Shown: positions 1 through 11,470 of the stretch, one piece after another
How positions within the stretch are numbered: position 1 is the first letter of the stretch
How the letters are laid out: the number at the start of each line of letters is the position of its first letter
From: Aristolochia californica
Lineage: Eukaryota; Streptophyta; Magnoliopsida; Piperales; Aristolochiaceae
Reading direction: 5' to 3'
DNA: 64,000 nt
Assembly: GCA_029961685.1 (NCBI GenBank)
Contig: JARWKL010000001.1
Coordinates: 59,445,314-59,509,313, forward strand
Translations under genes and position numbers: made by a program
The notes under the pieces: model-generated
The model's input: the letters and a program-made list of their open reading frames with translations, nothing else
Database searches by the model: none
What the model was told of the DNA's origin: nothing

Positions 1-142
1 TCGCTAGATATGGGAAAGCAGATAAACCTCAGCCCCCTCCCTCATGACGGTCACATAATGCCCGGAATAAAAATAAATTCAAAAACGCCTTGAGAAATCC
101 CCTTAAAATCCCATCCATGAAATCTGGCAGCTCCAGGCGGCA

Positions 143-252
143 AGAACAAGCTCTGTATTATTCACCAAGAAGCCCCCCCCCCCCCCCCCCCCCCCGCGCG
201 CAGAACAAGCTCTGTATTATTCACCAAGAAGCGCCCCCCCCCCCCCCCCCCC
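143..252. repeat. Duplicated 31-bp segment with poly-C tracts
   Basis: The same 31 bases (starting agaacaagctctg and ending caagaagc) occur at 143-173 and 202-232. Each copy is followed by a long C run: 23 C at 173-195 and 19 C at 234-252. Homopolymers this long are prone to replication slippage and to sequencing error, so the true lengths are uncertain. Confidence 0.8.
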
Positions 253-883
253 GGCGTCTATAGAAATTCTTACTTTTATAATATCTACTATTAAATTAGT
301 AATTTAATATAGAATTTTAAAATTCACGAATATAATAAATAAATAAATAGGATGTTTTTATTAATAAAAATAAGATATATTTAGTGTAGTATAAATTAAT
401 AAAATTATTACATAGAAAGTAAAGGTGATGGCGAGGCTGAGCAGTGGCGGCAGGGGAGCGACAGCCTAGCAAAATAGAAACAACACGGCGAGAGGGCGAG
501 AGGAAGGCTTTGAAGCTGACTGAAGCCAAAGCGAAAGAATGAGCACCTCGGCGAGGAATCCCAACGGCCGTAGCATCTGCATCGAGGGAAGTTTCTCTGC
601 CTTTGTTTTCTTTTTGCCTCGATATTTTTGTTTTGTTTCTTTGGGCAAGAGGAGAAGCATCTCCAATGGCTGGCCACCGCCGGCATACGTTGCACAAAGG
701 AAACTCTTGCTCGAGGAAGACGACGAGTCCATTCCCTTCTTATAGCCAACGGTGAAGGGGCCATCGCTGCTCCACACACCGGCGGGAAGGACGGGAGTCT
801 CTAGGGTGCTTGCCCACAAGAAGTGCAATCGGGGGAGGCAGCTCCCACACTTTCTTTTTATTTTTAAAATAAATAACAATGAT

Positions 884-1558
884 ACCGTCCACGCTGGAGT
901 ATTCAACTCTTCCCGTCAGCACACTTATCCTACATATCGCCACGTATTTTGGTAAAATGTCCCTTATTGGGACCGAGTGCTACTTCGGTAAATGTCCCTG
1001 GCAGTGGGTGCCTCCTACTCGGGCTGGCGTCTGCGCCTCTTCCGAGGGCTCTGCTACGGTGCTTCCTCTTCCAGTTGCCGACTCTCCTGGGTTCCTGGCT
1101 CGTACTGTTGCAGAAGTCGGAGCAAGCCAAAAAGCATCCTATCGGCCCCAATTCCGGCCAGTCTGTTCTGCTATCGAGAGGTGCCGTTGGCGGCCTCCGA
1201 CCCACCAAGAATCGGTTGCACCTGTTCACTGCTTGTAACCGAGATCGATGACCTCCTCTTTGCTTCCTACTTCAGTTTCCTGGAATGAAATGGCAGGATT
1301 GACTGGTGTAATCCTAGTCTTGAAATGGTTGATAGTCCTCGTCCAACTCTTTGTCGGATTTACCTGCACGCGGCACCGGAGACCCAGCTTAAACGTTTGT
1401 GTATCTCATTGATTCGGAAACAGGAGAAAAATTTGATTTTCACGGAGATTCGTTGGTCATCATTCCAGGTGAGGTCTTTTCAGGCCATGGGTAGGAACCT
1501 CAAGATACGTGGGATAATTGTGCTGACGGGGAGAGTTGACTACTCCAGCGTGGACGGT
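884..1558. repeat. Foldback (inverted) repeat with 39-bp arms
   Basis: Bases 884-922 are the reverse complement of 1520-1558 with about two mismatches in 39, and weaker pairing continues inward for about 15 bases (923-937 with 1505-1519). The arms enclose about 600 bp with no recognisable protein. The arrangement fits a small DNA-transposon relic or foldback element; no target-site duplication was identified, so the class is open. Confidence 0.6.
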
Positions 1559-2251
1559 AGTTTGGGAAATAAATATTGGACTTGGATATTTTGGTAAATA
1601 GGATTTTGAAATCCGGTATTTTAGTAAATGTTCCTCAAATTTATCTCCTCCCCATTACATATTTTGGTAAATTTTAATTATTTTTTAAAATAAAATAAAA
1701 AGAAGTTATTATTATTACTTAATATAATTTAATATAAGTAAATAAATAATATATAAAATAGCATATTCTTTACACCCATAAATATCTTACTTAATAGAAA
1801 AAATGATTGAACCTAGTTAATTTTTATTACATTACTTTCAATGGCTTTGGCTTGAATTAAGTGAAATTTAATCAAACAAAGCTATATTTGAATCGACATT
1901 TGTGAAAATTTTGGTACTTTACTTCATCTCGTGGTCCCGAAGGCACCAGCCGAAAGTCCTATCACCTTGAGTGCAACATACCCAACATGGAGGGAACAAG
2001 TGGTTGAAGCTCAAAAAAGTTCATAGTACGGACTTTGCAAGCGGAATTTAGAATTCTTTTCCAGTTATTTTGTTACAAAGACGGCGGCGGATAAGCGGAA
2101 GCATGCCTCTGATGCGAACATTTGAAAGGTCTCTCTATCACTCCTTTCCGGTCCTTAGGTTCCAAAATCTTATAAACCCGTCCTTGGGCATGTGGAGAAA
2201 CTCTTGGGGAGGTAGAGCTTGAGTTTCCTGGTACTGGCAATTTCGGCGAAA

Positions 2252-5200
2252 ATGCCTATGCTTCAACTCCAGGACTTCAATGAAAAGCTGTCTAAGAGCT
2301 TCAGGCCATGGCAGCGGTCGTTTGAGTTCTGGGTACGAGCTGCGGACATATATACCGGGTACAAGGTGGGTTAAATTCTTTTTTAATTCATTTGGATATT
2401 TTCAGCAGGTTTTGTCTGTGATGCTCGACTAATGGCACTTTGTTGATATTGGGTTTTCCGTAGATTTGTCAGTTTCGAGTCAAGTTTGTGAAAGGTGCGG
2501 AAAAGCAGGAGGCAATGTGGGAAGCGCAGCATGAGCTTGCCGCGGAGAAAATATACTCACTGTGCTCTGAACTTGGTGGGTTTTTTCTCAAGGTATTGGA
2601 TGGCTTTTCTTCCATTCGGTGTTTTTCTCATGTGAGTTGCGTCTTGTAATGTCATCTTTCATTTTTTTTTGTTCATTTTATAATGTAGAAGTGTTTTTTT
2701 CTGGGTTTTTATTTTGTCTAAAATCTTCTGACTCGCTTGATTGTTTTGTCTGAGTACTTGTTGTGGGCTCCTTGCAATTTTCATCAAACCATGTATAGAA
2801 TTTGCATTTTTTTGTTTACCAAGTTTCCAAGTGATATTTGTCTTCCACTTGCTACTAAGATGCTAAATGCTTTATTCCGGTGTTGGTTGGCTTGGAAGGC
2901 AGCGATCTATTGCAAAATTGGACGATTCCTTGGTTCTTTAGCCACATACATAATTTGATTATTGTTTTCAAGCAAATGTTTGGATAAGTACTCTGTTTAT
3001 TCAATGACACTTTGATCTAATATCAGTAAAATTCATTTATCCAAATATGTGGGGTGTTTGTACTGCTGTATTGCCTGATTTTGGATGCTGATCTGATCAT
3101 TTAATTTTCATGATAATACTATGGCTTATAATTGATTCATCTAATTGGGATTTCCATTTTCAGTATATGACTGAATAGAAAATGTACATAATCTGCTACA
3201 TTGGTACCTACTTGGCAGGTTTGAGTTGTCTTGAAAATGTAATGTATTGAAATTGCAAAACGGCACCAATCTTTGCTTCATTGGAGCTAATATTTTCGTC
3301 AAATGTTGTTCTTAAGGTGAAGGAGACGGTATCTTGACATGGTAGACTTGTTGGTGTCAATCACTTTACCATGTCTAGGGTTTGTTGATCCGGTAAAGAT
3401 ACTTGCAAGATTTATTTTCTTAACCTAGACATTTTTCTAATGCTTGCTTGGTATTGTGTTTATTTCTCGTCTTCTGAATGCATGGTCACATCAATGGTTG
3501 AGGAAGTGGGTATTGCATTTTCTCCCTTTTCTTGTGTTTATTATTTTCTTAACTGTGGCTCGGACGCCCTGGAATGCTGAATTTTGAAACAGACTGCTCA
3601 AATAATTGGAAAGCCTGATCTGGCCCCTGCTGCATGGGTGAGAAGGCTCGTTACATTGTGTGATAGAGCTCCTGCAACATCGTTTGAATCGGTCCAGGTT
3701 GTGCTGAAGCAGGAGCTGGGTCGAAATGTCGATGAACTGTTTGAAATTTTTGATCCAGATCCTGTTGGTTCTGCTTCAATTGCTCAGGTTTCTCTCTTGG
3801 GAACTTTTTGTCTGCATTTCAAGTAGTCAGTGAAACTAAGAAATCAACTGTTTTTCCTGTTATTGATTACTTCCTCACTATATGTTGACCACGTCCCTAA
3901 ATAACCTAATTAAGGATACCTACTTTTGGAAGCTCGTGCAATTTCAGTGCATCTTAGGGTTGGGAATGACTCAACTTTGCTTTTATGCCTGAGTTCAGGT
4001 TCACAGAGCCAGAATTAGAGGTGGTGCCATTGATGTAGCTGTCAAGGTAGTGTAAAATTAAAAATTTCTTCCTTTTTTGCTTGGAGACACTTCTTTCTTA
4101 TTATTTTTCTTTTCTTGCATAGGTGCAACATCCTGGAGTTCAGGAGTTAATGATGACAGATATCCATAATTTGCACGCTTTTGCGTTGTTTTTGCAAAAC
4201 ACAGACATCAAATTTGATCTGCTATCGGTCACCAAAGAAATTGAAAAGCAGGTACACCAGCACGTGTAATTTCATCTGTGTTGGGATGTTTGTGCTAGAT
4301 ATCTAAATGTTATAGAAGATTTTTCACAATTAAAAAGCTTTGATATGTAACAATTTTAAGAGTGATCACCTATCATTCATCCAATAATTGAATCCCTTTT
4401 TCATCCAGGCATTCTTGATTCTCAATAATCACATATTCATTTGTCTAGAAACTGTCTATAAAGTTGCAAGTGCTAATATCATTTTTTTTTTGTATGTTTT
4501 CTGTTCTAGGTGGGATTTGAATTTGACTTCTTACGAGAGGCTGAAGCTATGGAAAGGATCCAACAGTTTTTTAGTGGTAACAACAAAAAAGGGCTTCCAG
4601 TATTGGTACCACGAGTGATTCCAAACTTGGTAACACGGTAATATTTGCAGATACTTTGGTTTAGTGGTTTTGAGCCTTTTTAAAAACAATAGAGCAGTAC
4701 ATTCTGATAATTATTGATCGGTTGTAACCTTGTGAGCATTGGCCATAATCAGTGAGTTCAACTGTGTTGAACAAGAACTGTTGCACTTTCCAGTTCTTAA
4801 ATACTTGAAGCCATATCTTTTCAAAACAAACCAGTTTGGCAGAGTGAACCAGTTTAGTTAACCATGTGTGTCAAATTATCAACATTCTAAGTTGTGATAC
4901 TAGTACTTGCACCTAAACTAGTCAAGCTTAAGTAAGATTTCAATACCATGGCATATTTGCTCTTTTTTAATAATGTGAACAGGAAAATCTTTAGAAAATT
5001 TTAATATTTAAAATATTTTAATATTTTATCGTGTTTTTATTTTTATGTATCATATCAGTTTACTGGTAGCTATGGGGTTTGCACTGCAAGGACCAGGACA
5101 CTGGTTCCATTGGTAGAGTGAGTTTACAACATTGGTCTTCACCTTAGATGTAAGTATTGGTGGCAGCATTCGCAATATTGACTCTAATTGAGGTTAGAGC

Positions 5201-7802
5201 TTTGGATGATTGCTGGGTATTTAGGTTGTAAGACCAGGTGAGGGGAGTTTCCTGCTGTAAATTGTGAGGCTGAGAGTGGGTAATCTGTTTCACATGTAAT
5301 GAGCAAAATATATAATATCGGAAAATTACCATTGTAATTTTTGTTAATGGCTCGTTAATTTCTGTGGCAGTGTTTTAAGCCCAGTAATTTGACTTGGATA
5401 GATTTTTGTTGAATAAGTTCTGTTCCTTTTGTGCTTTCACATCAACAACTAAACTGTTGTCTTTCTTAGGAGGGTTTTGGTGATGGACTTCATAGAGGGG
5501 ACTCCAATTCTAAATCTTGGTGATGAAATGGCTAAAAGAGGCATAAATCCTGGTGGTAAGATGGCAGCACTGGCAAAGCAGTAAGTCCTTTGATTATCCT
5601 AGAGAATTTGAAGTCTGTTTACTTTTTATATGTTTGCTCATTGCTTCCTTTTCTATTTTCCAAACCTCCCGTGTCTCATCTTCTTCATGCTGGTCACTGT
5701 CATCTGTTGAGCAGATTATCTCATCATAGGAAAATTCTTTTTTTTTCCCATGTTTTTTTTTCTTTTTGTTGTTTATATTAGTCTATTTCAGACAAAGATC
5801 AGTGTGTGTTAAATTTTCCTGGTGAATTTGCTTTTGCTGGTTGTTAGTGTATTGTCTCTACAATACAAAACAGCCATGTCTTTTCATTCTTCTGGTTGGA
5901 ATTGACATTTTCAAGAGTACTAGTAATTGAGTTTAACAGTTTTCACTGTTGAAAGAAATGGACCCAGTGTACTTGCTTTATTTGTAAGCAGATACACTGG
6001 TAGGAATCAACCACTTGTAAAGTCCGTTTTACATTCATCTACACATTTTTTTTTTTTTTTTTTGCTCTGTCAATATAGGTGTCACTTTCTTTTTTTCATC
6101 CTATAAGAAACTATTCTTCCTTAACGTTTCTTCTGGTCCTCATCTAATCACAAGGTACAGGTGTTTACTGTTTGCATCCAAAACACTCGTGTAATCCTGC
6201 ATCAGCAAGGATCTCTTCATGAACCTTCATACAATACTAAGTAATCTATGTGATTTTTTATCCTCCCAGTCTATCAGTTATCTTTATTACATTTTTCTTT
6301 CTTTTCTTTTTCTTTTGATAGGATAATCTTCCTAGAACTATTCTAGTCATCCTATCTTGGGATACCATGACTGTGAAATATTACCCTGTTATAAAAATCT
6401 CTTTTAAGAAGCAATCCTTAATCTTCTTCTCGAATTTCCTCATGTGAATGTAGGAATATTTTAAATAGTTTGACACTGGCATATGGTCAAATGATCTTCA
6501 AGAGTGGATTCTTCCATGCAGACCCTCATCCTGGAAATATTCTCATCTGTAAGAACTCAGAGGCAAGTAAACCACAGTTCCAGCACAAACTATGTCTTTA
6601 ATCAAAGCACATATCATTATTTAGATATCTCAATTAGTCATTAATTATCTAGCCAAAGAAAGAAGTTATATTAGTTACATCAATGTCAAGAGGATGGAAT
6701 GACTATATTTATTCTAATTCTTCACAATAACTGGGTTGAGTAGGGATAAAGATATTTACCCATGTTTGTCGTGACAAAATAATTATATTTTGTTTCAGGT
6801 TGCTTTGCTAGACTATGGGCAGGTGAAACATCTCCCAGATAAATTGAGGCTTGGATGTGCTAATCTTATTCTTGCAATTGCAGATAATGATCCTTTAGGG
6901 GTAGAACAAAGCTACTGGTACATCATTCTTCTCAGTTACGTCACCTTATGAAATTAATGATCTAAAATTTTATCCTAAAGCTTTTCTCAAACGTGTAGGG
7001 AGCTTGGCATTGAAACCTTGAGCAGCTGTGCAAATGAGCAGCAGGAAATGCTGAAATTGGCACAGGCAATGTTTGATACAAAGCTTCCTCCTGGTGTAAC
7101 TGTGGCATCACCATTCTCAGAAGAATCTTCTATAAAGAAAATAGCTGTTCGGGTACTTATTTACAGACATCTGTACTAACTGGATTGCAAGAATAGATGC
7201 TGTAGTGGTTGCACCTGTGAGAACTTGCTCATCTAGTATACATTATTCTGATCTTCAGTACTAATTGGTCTTTCTTTTTTTTACATTAGATGCACCTAGA
7301 CTCCTTAAATTTTCAAAATTTGAACTGAATATCAGAACTGATTAGTTGGCCTTCATCTTTCAGTTCTTTTTTTCATTATTATTTTAGCTTGGTGTGATAG
7401 CGTCATGTTTTACATCTGCAGTTCTCATGTTCTACTCAAGAATGTGATTTAAATTACAGAATGATAATATGCTTTATCTCTCTGAGCCCTCCTTCATAAG
7501 CTGGGGGAGGCTGGTGTTTTTATTTTTATTTTTATTTTTATGGTTCTAAGCTATTGCCCATGTCATTGCTGTTCTTGTTACTGTAGAATTTTCCGGAGGA
7601 GCTATTTTTTGTCCTCCGCACCGTGCAACTGTTGAGAGGACTTGGTGTTGGCCTTGGGATCAACTACTCTTGTGCAGAAAAATGGAGACCCCTTGCAGAA
7701 GAAGCGTTACTTGCTGCTGGAAGGCTAAAAGGTCACAATCAAAGTAGTCAAAGGAGGTTACCTAGATGGTTCCACTGGCCTAGGCGAAATTCCGAGAGGT
7801 GA
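2252..7802 (+). CDS. UbiB/ABC1-family atypical protein kinase (aarF domain)
   Basis: Eleven coding exons: 2252-2365, 2464-2592, 3593-3787, 3999-4046, 4123-4251, 4510-4637, 5470-5580, 6454-6562, 6799-6917, 6999-7152 and 7587-7802, giving 483 residues with consistent phases. Visible family marks are the KxGQ-like element as KTAQ (residues 81-84), the nucleotide loop GSASIAQ (140-146), the Lys of VAVK (162), catalytic HADPHPGN (306-313) and the metal-binding DYG (326-328). It is closest to the plant subgroup that begins MPML (Arabidopsis At5g50330/At4g24810, from memory). ABC1 kinases act in organelles in quinone and lipid metabolism; no transit peptide is obvious here, so location is uncertain. 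The intron after exon 8 uses a GC donor (6563-6564). The terminal stop overlaps a possible splice donor that could lead to an extra exon at 9157-9193. Confidence 0.92.
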
Positions 7803-9156
7803 CACTTTTATCTCAAATTACTAAAAACCAAAAACAATTTTTGCAAATGTTTCATAGATGTAGTTTGCTTACAGTGATTGTCAAAAGTTCATTAACTACA
7901 CTAATTATAATTCTATATTTACTTGTGTTTTTTCATTTATAAACCAAATGTTACAGCAAGAACATGCAAAATATAGTATTTGTTCTTATAAACTTGTTGT
8001 AATTGCTTGCAACAGCAATGCATATAGACTTGTCTACATAGCTTGTAATGGTGTTCAGGCCAACACTTGTTGCTTTCTATTTTTATGAAAACATAAGAAA
8101 AGAATGTATGCCTTGTGGGTTGACTCTGAAGTTAGGTTTAGCTGAGTTTGAAGGTCTCCTAACACAGTAAAGTTTATGCAAGGTAAGTTTTTGTCAATTA
8201 GCTAGTAGGTTTGATAACTTGCACTGATTGGGCATTTGGTTCAATGAGCACAAAGAGGGTTTCTAGTGTGAGATCTTGGACCCAAATGTCAGCAGAGTGT
8301 GGCTAGTGTGTGCTTGTGTAATCAATTTAAGAAAATATGGAGTTTATTTACGTTGGGTTGTTGAATATTTCAAAGAAATCTCTCTTACTCTGTCATATAT
8401 TTTATCCGTTGGATGCTCAAAGAATTAAGAATAGGATAAGTTTTGCAGGAGAGGCTGTAAAAGTGAGACAATGGAAGCCATGACAATCTATAAGAGAGTT
8501 GACTGGTGTACAAAACTCAACTGGATGCATAGCTCAGGAATTGCCAGCATTTTGTATTCATTCAGCTATTAAATATTCTTTTTAGTGCTTTTCAGGTAGT
8601 ACATGTATGGTCTTTTTCAGTAGTCCCTCCTTTCTGCTGGCAGGGGAGGAGCCCTACATGTCCGAGGGAGGCCCTCTACAAAGAGTACGTTTCTCGAAAG
8701 ATGATGTCAGGCTCAGGGAAGGAATACGATTAAGAAGTTTGATTTAAAAAGTTCAGCAATAATTCTATTCTCCTGTAGTAATTGCCTGTTACTTAACCTT
8801 ATGATTCTTGCTTTGCTCAAAATTTCTGATCCATATAAATCTTCCTCTTAAGTTCTTTTGGGATTGAATAGGGCACTGATGGTGTATTTGGAACTTTTGG
8901 GAAAGACAAGATATGAATTCAAAGGGGTTAGAAAATTTTGTAAGGAGAAAGACAGCATTAAATTCTGAAGGTAATTGATACATCTATTTTATAATGTGCC
9001 TGCATTGTGGGATGGGAAAAATCTCGGAGGGGAGAAACAGCTCCCTTCTACCAAGTCAAGTTTGTTAACTTACATGTTGATTCAGTCGATCTACAGGTTC
9101 AAAGAGTCACAGTAAAATCCCCTCCTGCCCCATCCACTCTCTTTCTTCTTTTGCAG

Positions 9157-9193
9157 ATCGGAGGAGTTTGCCCCTGATTTACTATTCTTATGA
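9157..9193 (+). CDS. Possible alternative last exon of the ABC1 kinase gene
   Basis: If the transcript is spliced at 7798 (GAG AG followed by GTGACA) instead of reading into the TGA at 7800-7802, the next strong acceptor is at 9156, after a long pyrimidine tract ending TTTTGCAG. The joined frame then reads SEEFAPDLLFL and stops at 9191-9193, giving 494 residues instead of 483. The phase fits exactly. There is no transcript evidence, so this is an alternative rather than a call. Confidence 0.4.
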
Positions 9194-10231
9194 TGTCAAT
9201 AGCAAGTTGAATCGGGTTGAACAGATCCAATCTTCTGACCAGATTAATTACATTGTTTAAATCAATATCAATATCAATAATTAATTAATCATTTTTAAAA
9301 AAAAAATTATGAGAAGATATCTCTCATTTACTACAACACAGCTTTGGCATGCTTTGAAGTAAACTTATTTTATGATTCATGATTTGTTGATAGCCACAAA
9401 CCAGTTACATTTCATTATTTTACTAAAAGATGATTCCTAGAACCTGCAACAATCTACAGATTAAATAGAGAACATTTGAATGCTTCATGGGTTGTAGTTG
9501 CTTATTGAATCCTGCAGTTTCCATCAGCAAATGACTCTATCACAGAAACCCATTCAATTGAAAATTTTAAACAAAAATCTACACCATTAAAAAAAAAAAA
9601 AAAAGCCATCCCTGTTAAGAAATGGCTCTAATCTGACTTTCTTTAGCTACAGTCGACATTCTCATGTCGATTTTTAATACAATTAGCTCTGGTCGACTCT
9701 GTTAGTCCCAATCCATACCCTTTCTTGACCAATATTTTAGTTGAAATGTAAACATCAACTGGTAAGACACGGTTCCAGCCTACCACACAGTCTTAAATGA
9801 GAGATTGAGTGACCCAAATAGAGTTAGGTGAGATGTCACTGAGCTATCTAAATCAGAAATGTCTTCAAGTTTTGGTAATTCAAGACTTTCCCTGAAAGGT
9901 CGAGTGTTTGCGTTTGTCATTGCATGGAATTGGTTTTCTTTCTGGGTGCAATCTCAATTTTTATAAGCCATTATGCTACTGACTCTTACTTTTATATTGA
10001 AAGCGGAAATTATCTGATGTTGGGAAGAAATGGTTCGAGTCTCTCGGCATCATGCATCAACAGATAAGCCTATTTACTGGTGCATTTCTTTGTATGTGAA
10101 GCTTCCAATTGTCCAACCTTCCATTGACCATGTACCTAATGCCTTATAATAGTTTCTGTCCTATCTTCTGTTTGACAAAATGCCATTTGGGCGGCAGTGG
10201 TGAAAACTGCCCTCAAACTCATTTTTGCCTA

Positions 10232-10239
10232 TATATAAA
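10232..10239 (+). promoter_or_regulatory. TATA box of the arabinogalactan peptide gene
   Basis: TATATAAA lies 55 bases before the ATG at 10287, the usual distance for a plant gene with a short leader. Inferred from sequence and position only. Confidence 0.6.
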
Positions 10240-10286
10240 CTGATTATTGAGACACATTAGTGAAGAAGCTGAAGAAATAGGTGGTG

Positions 10287-10499
10287 ATGGCAATGGGTTC
10301 AGCTTCTCTATCTCTGGTTATTGCCATGGTCTCAGTGCTAGCCTTCTTGGGGATGTCTGTGATGGCACAGGATGCCCCAGGTCCTTCTCCGCACTCCGGT
10401 CATGACCAAGGTTCCTCTGCCGGCCTTCCTGGCATTGCCGTTCCATTCGTAGCATTGGTGATGTCTGTGGCGTTCTCCCTTGTTTCTCTGATGTTTTAG
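10287..10499 (+). CDS. Arabinogalactan peptide (AG-peptide), GPI-anchored
   Basis: A single exon encodes 70 residues. An N-terminal hydrophobic signal peptide ends near VMAQ (about residue 28). A very short mature part contains the AG-glycan motif APGPSP (30-35), where prolines would be hydroxylated and carry arabinogalactan. A hydrophobic tail from about residue 49 to the end is typical of a GPI-anchor signal. This is the layout of plant AG-peptides, extracellular proteoglycans at the plasma membrane and wall. The first ATG is at 10287; the two upstream in-frame GTG codons are not expected to start translation. The His-Ser-Gly-His stretch after the AG motif is unusual for the smallest members. 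Confidence 0.85.
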   Translation: MAMGSASLSLVIAMVSVLAFLGMSVMAQDAPGPSPHSGHDQGSSAGLPGIAVPFVALVMSVAFSLVSLMF

Positions 10500-11470
10500 T
10501 GAAGAGGATTCTTGAATTTAGTTGTTTATGTTGTTCTAATAAGAGTGTTCATGGGAGGAGCATTGGTAGTTTATTGTCAGGTGTCCATTCTTGTGGCTTC
10601 CATGTTTTATGAGACTATGGTTTTTGCATTATTGCTGTATTAGATTTTGTTCTATTGATCTCTTCTCTTTCTTTTTTCTCTTCCTGGCTATGGCTTTGCT
10701 TTTGCTTGCTTTATCCCTCCTCTGAGTCCTCTTTGAGCTCTATTTGAATGGGACAGGATTTCATCCTACAAACGTTTGTGATTTTTCCTAAAGAAGTGGA
10801 ACCAACAAGGGTGGAACCTTAAATATGCATCCAAACTAAGAGAAGAAAAAATTGAAATATTAAATTATTTTAAAACAATAATGAATAAAGAAAAACATAC
10901 TGTGATGGTGTATTTACATAAATAAAATAAGGGACGGGGGGTTTGAAATCTAACCACATCATAGATTTAAAGTTGGGACTGGTTTGAGATCTCGAACCAG
11001 GCCATTGCCATCCCTACTGCTTCAGTTCCTACTACACGCATTCTGGTTCGAACTACAATCTTTACTAACTACCAATCAGTTGTCTTTTAAGTTCTTGATA
11101 TTTGTTGGCTCTGCAACTCCGGTATCAGTTTATACCTTTCTACAACTCCGGTATCAGTTTATACCTTTCTATATAGAGGAAGGTTGTTCTCTTGATTGGT
11201 AAAGAAGATGGGATCCTGGGGCTCGGACAAAGTAAACATAAGATCCATGGAGTTCCAGCCATTTTTACAAAATGTGCGGAGTTGCAAAATTTTGACTCAT
11301 TTATTGTCTCAGGTAAAATAATTCTGCTTGAACATAAACTTGGAAAGGACCATCATCATTAGCCACATTTGTACTGGTCTGATCAAATCAGAAAAATGGC
11401 CTACCCTTGGATATAATAATCTTGATAACTTTCTTCACAGCCGCATTACTTCATCATACCTTGATGAAGA
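10500..11470. other. Intergenic between convergent genes
   Basis: The AG-peptide gene (plus) and NDPK2 (minus) converge here, so the stretch should hold both 3' untranslated regions. No further gene is supported. It includes a 29-bp tandem duplication near 11114-11171. Confidence 0.6.
11114..11171. repeat. 29-bp tandem duplication
   Basis: A 29-base unit beginning caactccggtatcag is present twice head to tail (11114-11142 and 11143-11171), almost without change, indicating a recent local duplication. Confidence 0.75.

Larger units (their letters stand above)
1..2251. other. Intergenic region upstream of the ABC1 kinase gene
   Basis: No gene can be supported here. The stretch holds two poly-C runs with a duplicated 31-base segment (near 143-252), a GC-richer block (about 420-1260) with overlapping open frames on both strands and no recognisable protein, and a foldback repeat (884-1558). 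After about 1600 it becomes AT-rich. The last 200 bases before 2252 should contain the promoter and leader of the kinase gene, but no clear TATA box was seen. Confidence 0.5.
7803..10286. other. Region between the ABC1 kinase stop and the AG-peptide gene
   Basis: AT-rich sequence with no recognisable protein apart from the possible 37-base exon at 9157-9193. It would be partly intron and 3' untranslated sequence of the kinase gene, then the promoter of the next gene. Short A and T runs are present; no repeat family was recognised. Confidence 0.5.

Noticed and set aside
408..943. Several overlapping open frames on the minus strand and one on plus in a GC-richer block
   Set aside because: They overlap in several frames, have biased low-complexity composition and no recognisable domain; no splice structure could be built.
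4950..5340. Possible repeat relic in ABC1 kinase intron 6
   Set aside because: No terminal repeats, coding motif or second copy in the window could be found.
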